A stretch of 64,000 nt of DNA, taken from Echinometra lucunter. Taxonomy: Eukaryota > Echinodermata > Echinoidea > Camarodonta > Echinometridae. Made by a program: the position numbers and the translations under genes. Shown in pieces: positions 11,441 through 23,374 of this stretch; within the stretch, counting starts at the first letter, position 1, and each line of letters opens with the position of its first letter. The stretch is from assembly GCA_029962745.1 (NCBI GenBank), contig CM057166.1, positions 1,502,994 through 1,566,993 of the forward strand, given 5' to 3'. Under the pieces are notes generated by a model. That model was given only the letters and a program-made list of their open reading frames with translations, did no database searches and had not been told where the DNA came from.

Positions 11441-11940
11441 NNNNNNNNNNNNNNNNNNNNNNNNNNNNNNNNNNNNNNNNNNNNNNNNNNNNNNNNNNNN
11501 NNNNNNNNNNNNNNNNNNNNNNNNNNNNNNNNNNNNNNNNNNNNNNNNNNNNNNNNNNNNNNNNNNNNNNNNNNNNNNNNNNNNNNNNNNNNNNNNNNNN
11601 NNNNNNNNNNNNNNNNNNNNNNNNNNNNNNNNNNNNNNNNNNNNNNNNNNNNNNNNNNNNNNNNNNNNNNNNNNNNNNNNNNNNNNNNNNNNNNNNNNNN
11701 NNNNNNNNNNNNNNNNNNNNNNNNNNNNNNNNNNNNNNNNNNNNNNNNNNNNNNNNNNNNNNNNNNNNNNNNNNNNNNNNNNNNNNNNNNNNNNNNNNNN
11801 NNNNNNNNNNNNNNNNNNNNNNNNNNNNNNNNNNNNNNNNNNNNNNNNNNNNNNNNNNNNNNNNNNNNNNNNNNNNNNNNNNNNNNNNNNNNNNNNNNNN
11901 NNNNNNNNNNNNNNNNNNNNNNNNNNNNNNNNNNNNNNNN
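11441..11940. other. Assembly gap (500 N)
   Basis: Exactly 500 unknown bases. It interrupts coiled-coil exon 7 on its left; the sequence on its right restarts in the 3' flank of VPS11 copy 2, so the gap joins non-adjacent parts of the same locus. Confidence 0.99.
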
Positions 11941-12806
11941 TTGTCTGTCTCATTAAAAGGCTGAATGAAAACTCTTTAGTATTGACTCTGAAGGGATTAT
12001 CAGATTACGCTCAATCTTGTACTAGTTGCTAAGATTGCTAGATTTTGAAAGGCAGAATAATTACTGAGTTGTGTACACATTTCAATGTGTAGATTTTCAC
12101 CCAGCATGCTGTCATACCGCCCCCCCCCCCATGGTAATTTCAAATCATAGAAAAATAATAAAAGCACATTTCTACATTGCAGATGGGCCCCAAAGCTGGA
12201 AAGATGGTAGATTAACAGATGAAATACCAGAAAATTATAAAAATCAACTTTTCGACCACAACCTCACTATTTTAGCTGTGTACTTAAAAAACTCCATTGC
12301 AACTTATTGGTTATTTTGTGGTGGAGGGTCACAAATGATGTCTTTCAAAGGCTACTGTCAGTCGCTACATTTCACTTTAGCCTGCTACTCCAGTCTCTTA
12401 TGACAGCATCAAAGAACCATTTATGAGGTCTTCATTTAGACTTCTCTCCACACAGACAACCTTCTATGAATCTAATCATTACCGGTATGCTTCCATGATG
12501 CAATATGTGTCCCAACCATTTTTAAATAGTGAAAATATGCATACAGTGATAATGATAGCTAAAAGAATTTGATTATAAATGCCTCCATTGATATAGCTAG
12601 TAAACTAAAGTTTACATGTGAAAAGTTTCAAGCAACAAATTACAGATATAAATCAACAAGGCTAAAAACTGCAGAGATGTTTAAATATCAATAAACTTAT
12701 AATGTCTAGTCACATCTGACGCAACGTCCATGAAGAGGGAGGAAAAACTTTCTCATGAAATGACCTCACTGTAAGAACACTGAAAACAGAGTACTGGTGT
12801 ACTTAC

Positions 12807-15800
12807 TTTCCTGTCTCCACCGAGCACATAGAGGGAGCCCCACTCTTGAATGATGTCGAGCACTTCGGGGACTGGTGCAGAATAAGCTGGAGGAGAGATT
12901 AATGATAATGAATAATAATTGATTCACTTGAACTGTTCACATATGTAGAAATGAAAGACTCAGCCAACATAATTTTGTTATTGATTGGTAATTTGAGACA
13001 TTTGATATCCCACATGGTCTCATCAATAGTTACACTGTCATATAAATTTTCAAGACTGGACATCCAGTTATCCCTGAGGCAAGGTCCCAGAAGCAGATGG
13101 ATGCATAAACAACCAGTCAACGTCTTTCAGTGCTCATCAATACCCTTTATACCATATTCATACCATACTACCAGTCATAGTCCCCGGCATGTACAAATAG
13201 GGGTGGGGGATGGGGGGGGGGGGGTGGGGGATTAGACCTTGACCTTACCAATAAACTTATTCTGGATGTCATAGACAGTCACTGTGTCCATCACTCTGGA
13301 TACGCCTTCCCTGTATGATACAAAGATGAAGAAGGGATTATGATAATGTCAATTGTAAGGAACCTACAGAAAAAAGAAGAGCCAATTCAGAATTAAGCTT
13401 GTTCACATATGACTCGGCAATCCCCCAGAGTTTTTGCGTGTGAATGAATGGTATCTGAGGAGGAAAAAAACAAAAAAAGAGAGAAAAAAAAAAAGAGAGA
13501 GAAAAAAACCCACTGAGGCAAAAGGCTTTTTTTTTTTGCCTCCTGGTGGCAAAAAGATGTTGACCAGTCAAATTCTCATAAATTTAGTGAAAATTTTGGC
13601 GAGACTCTCGTTTCTTTGAGTGTGAACTATTACTGACACATTAATGTGCATCTCATTATCATAAGTGGAGATGTAAAAACAAAAAAGTGGGGATTTGCTG
13701 CTGGATATCTGAATGAGCCTTTAACATCCTGTATGAAGGAATGAATCTCATTAACATTCAATACTAAGCAAAGTACTACTTGCTCTCTTTTATTCAGATA
13801 TGTTATCTCTCCTGAATAATTTCTATCATATGTGTGAAGAAATAAACATCAACCTATCTACACGTATATATCTCAAAATATGCATGTTTACTTTTAATCC
13901 ATAACAATCCAAACCTACTCCCTGTATGGAGTATCCATCTACGGTATTTATTTATCTATCCATCTATCTATCTACATGTATCTATGTATCTATCTACCTA
14001 CTTATCCACATATAAACACATATATCCCCTCCCGCTCCCTCCCTCTCTCTCTCTCTCTCTGTACATTGCATCTGCCAGTCCACTGATCTATTCAGTACTT
14101 ATGCCCTCTATCTATCTATGTAGCCATTTATCTTCTCTCTTTCTTTCTGTTATCTTCCTGCTGATCTATCTGTCTATCTGTTTATTTCTCACCCTGCAAT
14201 CTGTCTTGGTATGGTCTTGTTGTCCTTTGTAACCACAACCAGGTACCCTCGGAAATAATGGAGTATGGTCTTCCGCCCTTCGAATGCCAGGCATGGGCCA
14301 CGCCCATCAGGCTGGTAGAAGTACACCGCCTAACAACAGATCAAAGATAATTTTTATTTCTTTCAAATCTAACAAACAAAAATCCTAAAACAAAACATAA
14401 AATGATTTTGCGGTAAACTGTACATGTATGCTTATAGATCAGAGTGTAATGTGACTTTCTCTCATTCAAATTGACATTAACCCTTTCAACCCTGAATTAC
14501 TTGGGACGGTCGTGACCCTCACCCTGAATTATTTGCACACATAAAGCATATTTTGCTAAGTAAATGACTGAATACATTGCTAATAGGCCTACTATGTAAG
14601 ATGAATTGTTTTTATGTTCAATTTGCCTTGGTACTAATGAATAATAATGATGATAATCAACAATAGTAATTTTAGTTATAAAAATCATTTCTACATTCAC
14701 TGACTGTGACACGCCCCCTTGGCTTTGTTTACTTCGACGACCACGAACATGATCACCTATTCCAGCCCTAACCAGCATCCCAGCTGTTATTTTCCCCGCT
14801 GGTACCCTTGTGCACCTTCTTGTACAGCAGATAATTCATTTTCTGTGTCCGTTTCATCTTCAAAATCACTGCTTTGACTACAATAAAACTTATCAATAGC
14901 TTCATCATAATCAGCAGATGTTTCACCTCAGATAATCGCACAAGAATCCTCGATCTGCAGAGCAGTATTTTTTGCCATTTTTGTCGTCCAAAACTTCCAA
15001 ATCCAAGCCGTATTGCTAGGCTGGATCTCTCCACACCGTATTGTATCATGAGATGGCATCATTTATGCATGTATAAGGTCACCTGACAGTTAAAAGTCAC
15101 ATTATCAAAGTCACATGAGTTCTGGCTGGAAAACCGGCCTTTCGGGTATATGCAGGTTCTGCGCGCGGGCGGTTTTCTTACCTTTCGGATTCAGAGGGTT
15201 AATATAACCTGTGCATTAATATTTGTGAAGGAATAAATGCAAAACTAAAAGGCAGTGAAATTATGACTACCTGGATAATTTCAGCCAAAGCAGTATTCAA
15301 GCATGGAATTTAGCAATTAAAAAAAAATATCAATCCCAGTGCTTTTAAAGGGGGCACCCAATGCTGAAACAAGGTTAGTTCATTTGAAAGAGCGTGATTT
15401 TATTAGCAGAAAATCATCTGCCTAAAGTTTTTTAAAAAGTCGTGTTGCCAAGGAAACACCCAAATGTGGTAAGATTTCAGGATATTTTTGACCCCTCAGC
15501 TGTGACCAAGTTTCAACTAGGTACCCACTTTGACGTCAAAATGACATCAAAGTGGGTACCTTGTCGCGCACTTCTAGCATAATGCGCGCAAGGTATAATA
15601 CATATTGTACAGTCTAGCGCGCAGCACAACTACAATGCGCGAAGCTGGGTACCCACTTTGACGTCATACCTCACACTCAAATTGTTTTACTTTTTATGAG
15701 AAAATTAGCCAAAATGCATTGATTTCGATTGAAAATCATCATATTTTTAATGTTATTCTCCTTATAATTATATTCTCGATCATATCTCAAAAAAATGTTT

Positions 15801-18800
15801 ACCATTGTGTAATCACTTTAAAATGCTAATTATTTCAATAAGAGAGGGAAACATGGAATTTGCTTCTCTTCTCCATAACACAGAAAGTGGTGAATGCTTC
15901 CTTAGCTATGAAATCTTACGTGTACATAATGAACCACAGGACGAATTTTCGGACAAATATCACTTACATCGTTTCTGCCGATGACAAACTGGTGATCTTG
16001 TGTGGCATCACTAATAACTGCACAATGAGGTAAACAGCCATGGTGGTCAAGAATTTCCTAAAGGCAAAAAAAAAAGCAACCAAAACTTAAGATCATAACT
16101 AATTCAAACAGAATAAAGTATCATGGTTGCCTGTGACTTTTTAACAAAATTAATTATGATATGCAAATATAAACAATTTATAATTATGATCTATACGTAA
16201 TTTTATTCCAAAATAATTTTGATTTAAATTTAAATGTAAATATGTAGGTCAGTTTAATCTATTGTACTTAAGGCATGGCTCAACTCAACACGAACAAGTA
16301 CCATGACACTTGGAGCCCTTAAAATTTTGGTCTGGACACCAAGAATTTAAAAATATCAACAGGGCTCAATGCATGCAGGCCCTGATGTTTCAATGCGGAC
16401 CCCTACAGAAAAGGTTAGTGTGGAACCCTTCTTCAGAGCACTGTACATTGATCTCAAGATTTGTTGACTTAACTAAGGAGCAACCATTTATGGCCTTTGA
16501 AAGTACATTGCCATTTTAACTTTGTTATACTCACCACAAAGACATGTTTGATGACAATATTACATATACAACTAATGACTACAAATTTGTCTAATAATCA
16601 CCATCACCATTCCCACAAACTTTAACAAAAATATATCTATCACCCACTGTGCAATACTCACTGTGCGGACATCCTTGGTGCCGATATGACATGCAATGAC
16701 AGAATCTTCTGTGGATATGAATAGAACGTTACTGCGTGGGGTGTGTCTGAATGCCAGACCCGTCACCTGCGAACGACCCTTGTGCACCACCTTGGGTGAC
16801 TTACTGTGTCTGTAATATTGAATGGGTAGAAAAAAAGAGCATAAATAGTAAGTGAGCAGCTCAACTTACTATTAGAGTAGTGGCTGGTAACAGCAAGGTT
16901 TCCCCTCTTAACCCATTTGTGACAGAGGTCCACATTTTGTGGTTTGGCCTAATATCTTTTGATGCAAAGTCCTAAAAATCATACCAAATACATGAGCAGA
17001 AAGAGCAAAAAATTCTACACAAACTGTGCCCATTTTGGTTGCGTCAATATTTGTTGTTTGATGCTGAAAATTTTTAAAAGGAAAATAAGCATTAAAATCC
17101 TTAAGTTGGCAATGTGATAGAAAGTTTAAAATCACCGTTTTCCCCTGCAAATTGGCAACTTTTTGACTTCTCATCATAATTTGTCAATTTATATTCATTT
17201 CAGATACATGACGTTTTACAAGAAAAATGTAGCAATAAAATAAAAATGTTGGTGTTGCCAATTTGAAGAATAAAAGCTGATCAAATTAGGCTTTAAATAA
17301 TTCCAGTCACGAATGGGTTAAATATGATATATGAAGAAAATCTGTTATTCTCTTATAAGGTAGGTACTTTCAATATTAGAATACACTTCATGAGCCTTAG
17401 GCAAGAAAGAGTTACACTGGATACAGAACATAAAAACATAAGAACATAGAAACACACAGTATGTAACATTAACAACAAGGACAGAAAATTGAATTCCACG
17501 AATCTTAAAGGCATTGGCTAACTTTGTGAGTAGCTGATTTAAAAATTCTCAAACTAAGATGAAACATGTGTATGAGTACTTGCATTTGTACTCAAAAAAC
17601 CCTGAAACCAACCATAATTTGGAATGGAAAAGTGTAAGTTAGACGCAAACAACGATTTTATTATACTTCGTCCCACGAGACAATCACTAAGAGGACCACT
17701 TTGCTTGAATTTGAAAATGCCGTTATGTGCCTCCCGCAGCGTTATACGCCAATACACAGAGTACGGTAAGGTGAGTCATACACGCATGCGCACTCCTTAT
17801 GTCTATTCTGTGCAACCGACCCTCGTATATTTTTCAAACATTGGTTCACATTTTTGATATTTAAAAATACTTCCTGTGGATATTATACTTTGAAACTTTC
17901 AGACTGGTATTATTACACTATAACCCTTATGTTTATCCCATTTTCAAGTAACAAAACAAGATTTTTTAAAATCATAACAATGTTAACCAATGTCTTTAAT
18001 AAAAATTCACCATGAAAAAACACCATGGATGGTCCGATACCAATATCACTACCCTCATAACTATAAATCCCCATTGATTTCTTCACATCAGAGATCCCCA
18101 ATTTTTATGACCAACATGATTATCATTATCATTGTGATCAACAGTAATATTACCATTATCATCAGCAGCTTTCTCCTCCTCCTCCTCAATACTAACATCT
18201 CCATCAATATCATCATCCTCTTCATTATCATTATCATCATCAATAATCGTCATCCTCTTCATAATCATCATTGTAACCATCAACATTATCATCACCATCA
18301 ACATTATCATCATCATCATCGTTTTCATCATCATCAACATTGGTCATCATCATCATCACCATCAACATTACCATGATCAATTGTCGTCACCATCATCATC
18401 ACCATCAACATTAGTCATCATCCTGATCACCATCAACGTTATCATTGTCATCAATCATCATCTGTGTTTACCTATCCCTAGTAACATCACCCTTGAAGAG
18501 TGTCACAGTTCCATCTTGGAATCCTATGGCCATCATGTTAAGGTTCTCGCTGACTGCTATGGCCGTCACGTTGGCTGTTACATTGCTCCCTGGCAATGCA
18601 CGGGTTATCCTGCTGCATGATGGGTTGTTGGACTTATCACGCTACATTATAGATAGAAGAAAATGAAATAAATGGTTTGCAAATCATTTTCTTGCATCAT
18701 TCCATCAACTACTACCCAATTTCCTTGACCCTTAACTCTTGAGATTAATGAAAATAGACAACAGGTCTAGTTGTAAAACTGAAGAAATCAACTTCAATTG

Positions 18801-21328
18801 GAATACAATATGGGTCTCTTGTAAATCTTCATGGAATCATTAGTTTTCATGTATGAAGTGTTTGGAATATTATAGCATATCATAGTAATTACAAAGTACA
18901 ACCTGTAAATCATCATACCACTTATCGCTTTGCAAACAAAAAATGATTTAGGTATTCAATTCCTATCAATGCTAAAACATTGCGAGAAGGAATTCATCTT
19001 AATTCTAAAGGGATATAATTTTATTCTTTTAAATACAAAAAATGACTTCTAATACTGTACCTTATCCAGATTCCAGACTTTGATGACGGGGTTGATGCCA
19101 GCTTCATCTTGCTATAAATGTAAAAGAAATGCACACAAAAACTAACATTATGGAAAATCTACATTATTACCATAATTTCACAAATGTATAAAACAATGTC
19201 TGCTGCAATCCACAAAACATGTATTTCCCTATGTTTCATCAAAAATATATTAAAACTAACACTGTGGGACCCTGAAATTTAGTATACTGCAGATAACACC
19301 CAAAAATATCTTTGTATCAATCTATGCAGTTTCTTTAAGTGTAGCAATTACCAAAAGACATTTTGCTCCATACATCAATGATTCAATGTCACTAGACTAT
19401 ACTCAAACATAAGCTTTGAATATTACTTCTCTAAAGAGATAGTGCAAGTTCAAATATATTATCAAATAACATAAAAGCAATCAGTGAGGTAGACTACATG
19501 TAGTCAACACACAGCATGACTTAGGATGTTTATGCTGTTTTTATATTATCCTTAATTTTCTTTAAACTCCTTAACTATTAACCCTTAAAATGCCGCATAA
19601 AATTGGGGATCTATTTCATACACATTGCTACTAGCTTTACCCATTTGTGTTTTTTCCAGGTGAGTGGTACACTCTAAACTCTTAAACCTCTTCTTTAATA
19701 CACTATGGAGCACATCTCCTCCTTCCCACATTTCCCAACTATGTCTTCTCATCTCTGCTTTTAATCACCCTGCCCTTCTTACCCATTCTTCTCCCATCAT
19801 TCCATCTCATCATTCTCCTTCTTCTTCTCTCTCTCTCCCTCTATCTCTCTCTCTCCTTTCTTCCTTTCTGATATGCCTCCTTGAATCTCTAGCACCTCCT
19901 CATCCCTCCACTCTCTACTCTTATCTCTGCCCCTCTCCATTCATTCCCATCTCTTTCTCTACCACATCCGTCTCTTCTTACCCCTTCTCCTCCCATCATT
20001 CCATCTCGTCATTCTCCTTCTTCTTCTCTCTCTCTCCCTCTATCTCTCTCTCCTTTCTTCCTTTCTGATCTACCTCCTTGGATCTCTAACACCTCCTCAT
20101 CCCTTCACTCTCTACTCTTATCTCTGCCCCTCTCCATTCATTCCCATCTCTTTCTCTACCACATCCGTCTCTTCTTACCCCTTCTCCTCCCATCATTCCA
20201 TCTCGTCATTCTCCTTCTTCTTCTCTCTCTCTCTCTATATCTCTCTCCTTTCTTCCTTTCTGATCTACCTCCTTGGATCTCTAACACCTCCTCATCCCTT
20301 CATTCTCTACTCTTATCTCTGCCCCTCTCCATTCATTCCCATCTCTTTCTCTACCACATCCGTCTCTTCTTACCCCTTCTCCTCCCATCATTCCATCTCG
20401 TCATTCTCCTTCTTCTTCTCTCTCTCTCTCCCTCTATCTCTCTCTCCTTTCTTCCTTTCTGATCTACCTCCTTGGATCTCTAGCACCTCCTCATCCCTTC
20501 ATTCTCTACTCTTATCTCGGCCCCTCTCCATTCATTCCCATCTCTTTCTCTACCACATCCGTCTCTCCTTCCCTCTCAAGGCTTGTTCAGATATGACGCA
20601 AAAGCCTCTGTGTTTTTTTATGTAGAAAGTGCATGGGATATGAGGCGACCAAAGAAAAAAAAAACTGCGGAGGCAAGAGGCATATTTTTCACTCCTCTCC
20701 TTCTGTCCAATTGTCTTGTCATGCTTCCTTTTCTCTTGTTTTATTGCGCTGTTTTATTTACTTTTCATCTTTGTTTGTCACGTGTGTTTGTTTAAGATAG
20801 GTATCTAACAGAGTCTGTCAAAAGGGAACCTTATCTACAAGCATTTGCTTCTAAGGTTTCCTCCACATTTCTGTTACGCAGTAATCTCCCTCCATGCATC
20901 TATTATATTTTGTTATAATATGGAAAAGACTTGTATCATTGCAGATAATGTGGAAATAAAACCTAAATGAAGATGAAATGAATAAATGGAGTGGCTTGCT
21001 GCACCACATCTGAACACTAAAAAAAACCAAGCCTTATCCTCCTCCTCTCTGACCCTCCACTGTCTCTCTCATTTCTTCTGCTTTCTCTTACCCCTATAGT
21101 GAAGATGATGTTGTGCTGCTTGAGTTGGTGTATGTGAGTCACTCTCAGCTCGTAGGCCTTGAAACCTTCCAGCTCCAGGTTCCTGTCCAGGAACAACAGG
21201 TTGCCTTCTGAATCACCTAGCGTTACCTGACCACGCCCACTTGCACATGCTGTGATGTCAATTTCCTGTGCACAAAGAGATTTAAGCAATAAATAATAAT
21301 TATACTACTGGTAGTACTGGTACTACTA

Positions 21329-21382
<54 letters not shown>

Positions 21383-23212
21383 AACGCTTCCCGCACAACA
21401 ATCACAGTGCACACTTGTCACGTAAACAGAGCTCCCTCACTGGTTTTACTCTTGTGCATACCTGTGTGACATTATATCCCGTAACCCAGCATCAAATGTA
21501 TTTTTGCCTTTCATGTGCTGAATATTCAGTTTGAGGTGGAAAGAACTGTGTAACATCTTTGTTTTGATTCTAAGATTGCTGCTGAGCAACTACTTTAAAA
21601 GCAAAAACATCTGACGAAATGCATGACTGTCTACTAAATTGTTACGAATCCTTAGATTTAGAGAAAAACATGCAACTACAAATAAAAATTTGAATTATTA
21701 ACAAGTACCAATTATCAATCTTTACATCATTTTTTAAAAATCAATCATATAAGATCAACTTGAACAAATCCTTGCATATGACATTAAGACTTTTGAAATT
21801 CATTACTTTATAATAAAATCTTACCTTTAGCTTTGCAAAGATCTCAGTGCTGTCAGGATACTTCACAATCTCCTTGTCAAAGAAGTTGAATCTTCTCCAC
21901 TGACAAAAACAAAACAAAAAATCAAAAAATTAAATCCATTCAAAAAGAAATCACACAGATGATTAGAAAAAAGGGAGAAGTCTAATCTACAAATGTAGGA
22001 GACATTATTTACTTAATACCTAGATTTTAGGTCTTTAAGCAATACATACAACATTGATTTTTACTACATGTCAGAAGATCAATTAAATTTTTATAAAGGC
22101 ATTAATTTGTAGAACCTTTTCAAAGCAATTGGTAAATATAGCTTAATTATCCTAAAGATAATCATAAGTCAAATTCTTACTATCTTTGGAATATAGCAAC
22201 TCCTTTTTCCTATATTTCTTTTCCCTTTTTTTCTGCATTACTGTTTCTTTCCTATTTCCCCCTTTTCCCTCATTTTACTTACTTCCATTTTTTTTTTTTT
22301 TGAATTGCAGTACTGAATTAAAGATACACCAAAGCAGGAAATAGAATTATTTCATGAAATAGAATTCCAAAAGGAAAATACTGAAATAGGTTTGCAAGCT
22401 ATCTTAAATTCATAATTATGAATTTAAGAAAAGAAAAACATGAAGAAAAGAAAAAGAAGCTAACAAAGAAGTTAAGTAGACTAGATAGTAGAAAGAAGAG
22501 AACAGAGAGTTAACTTTACAAAAATATTTTCAAATCAGAAAAAATAATAAAGCAAACCAGAGAAGAAAAAAAAAAACAAATGTAACAATAAAAGGATGAA
22601 CAAGAGAAGACAGACATTCAAACAAATAAGAAAACATTTTTTTAAAAGCATGAAGCGAAAAAAAAAATCATTAAAAAAATTGACAGAAAATGAGATTAAA
22701 AAGTCTAATAATGAGTGTGTTTTATTGTAATCTACACAGTTATGCCTCAAGATTATCAATTTTTGTTGTTGTTATCAATTAAATTGAAAAAAAAAATGTG
22801 ATAATCGTGAGGTACGAGTCGATCCCCTTTTACACGACAATATACTGTAATAATAATATGAATAAATTCTTGGAATCACAGCTGCAAGTCTAGATATGGA
22901 AATTCCATGACTACCACATGTCTCTATAACTATTACTATGCCTATGATTAATAAATTTTGCCCCGTGATATTCCTGTCTTTAAATTATTGCCACGTCTTT
23001 AGAAGTACAAAGTCAAATCAATGCAGAACACACAATGACAACCAACCTACACGATTTAATACGAATGGGGCTGAAGTAGGCTAATCTACTAAAAAATTGA
23101 ACATAATATTTCATATTGATAAAGACCCATTTTTATTGTAAATAGTATGAAATAACTCTACAATATAATTGAATTATAATATCTTAATCGAAATTACCTG
23201 TAGGAAAGCCAT
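12807..23212 (-). CDS. VPS11: VPS11 homologue, copy 2 (exons 1-10, 3' part missing)
   Basis: Second copy of the HOPS/CORVET subunit gene. Exons on the minus strand: 23212-23198, 21899-21825, 21265-21092, 19111-19061, 18641-18472, 16809-16662 (VVHKGRSQVTGLAFRHTPRS), 16057-15968 (DHHGCLPHCAVISDATQDHQ), 14329-14193 (AVYFYQPDGRGPCLAFEG), 13310-13249 (VTVYDIQNKFI) and 12886-12807 (EVLDIIQEWGSLYVLGGDRK). Together they give 1002 nt, 334 codons in one frame, all with GT-AG borders, following the human order (YLYQPDERGPCFAFEGHK, NIYDLCNKFIAYS, LAEWGSLYVLTRDG). This is the N-terminal beta-propeller, about a third of the usual roughly 900-950 residues. No later exon is visible between 12806 and the gap at 11940, so the solenoid and RING exons are missing from this contig. 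Introns hold MITEs, a piggyBac remnant and a 200-bp-period pyrimidine array. Confidence 0.92.
13397..13720. mobile_element. MITE-like element, AAGGCTTG family, TTAA-flanked
   Basis: Starts GCTTGTTCACATATGA and ends with the near-inverse TATCTGAATGAGCC, with TTAA on both sides (13393-13396 and 13721-13724). It lies in VPS11 copy 2 between exons 8 and 9. Confidence 0.6.
14481..15198. mobile_element. piggyBac-like element, internally deleted
   Basis: Flanked by TTAA at 14477-14480 and 15199-15202, with both ends starting CCCTNT when read inward. A minus-strand frame from ATG at 14978 reads MAKNTALQ, meets a stop at 14930-14928, then continues as an acidic SDFEDETDTENELSAVQEG segment to a stop at 14787, resembling the acidic N-terminus of piggyBac transposases. 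No DDD catalytic core remains. Located in VPS11 copy 2 between exons 7 and 8. Confidence 0.55.
15519..15680. repeat. Nested palindromes around GGTACCCACTTTGACGTCA
   Basis: GGTACCCACTTTGACGTCA at about 15520 is followed at once by its near-inverse, then again in direct orientation near 15655, with CG-rich CGCGC blocks between. Probably the core of a MITE; its outer ends are not clear. Confidence 0.5.
16912..17317. mobile_element. piggyBac-type MITE (CCCATTYGTGAC family)
   Basis: Flanked by TTAA (16908-16911, 17318-17321). Ends are CCCATTTGTGAC and the inverse GTCACGAATGGG. It lies 5' of VPS11 exon 6 in transcript order. An inverted, more decayed relative is at 62852-63248. Confidence 0.75.
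18117..18420. repeat. Impure (ATC)n satellite next to VPS11 exon 5
   Basis: About 300 bp of interrupted ATC/ATT triplets downstream of the exon 5 donor on the minus strand. Confidence 0.85.
19800..20577. repeat. Pyrimidine-rich minisatellite (VPS11 intron 3, copy 2)
   Basis: Four-unit counterpart of 1386-2172 with small length differences in the CT runs. Confidence 0.9.
20578..21036. mobile_element. MITE-like element, AAGGCTTG family (copy 2)
   Basis: Orthologous to the insertion at 2175-2632, so it predates divergence of the two locus copies. Confidence 0.6.
21330..21382. repeat. (ACT)n microsatellite, 53 nt
   Basis: Counterpart of 2926-2969 with three more triplets. Confidence 0.95.
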
Positions 23213-23374
23213 TTCCGCCCAAAAGTGGTCAATCCGGAGCCCGTGATCGAGAAAATCAGTCCCTCCCACAAACTTTGACCTTTGACCTCTCCTTGGATAT
23301 TCGCGTTGCCAGTAACGCTTTTCGGGCGGAGAATAGCATTTTTCTGCTATACTTTGTTGGAATTCTCTCCAAAG
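23213..23374. promoter_or_regulatory. Shared bidirectional promoter, copy 2
   Basis: Counterpart of 5435-5595, 162 bp between divergent starts. The DR1 element is retained exactly at 23276-23288, but the CRE-like palindrome over the plus-strand ATG is changed by one base (TGACGTCG). Several substitutions surround the motif, so retention of all 13 bases of the DR1 is mildly suggestive of constraint. Confidence 0.6.

Noticed and set aside
11339..11956. Open frame running through the first N gap
   Set aside because: Only 11357-11440 is supported, as coiled-coil exon 7; the remainder is N.
18083..18376. Acidic or Met-rich open frames
   Set aside because: Translations of the impure (ATC)n satellite.
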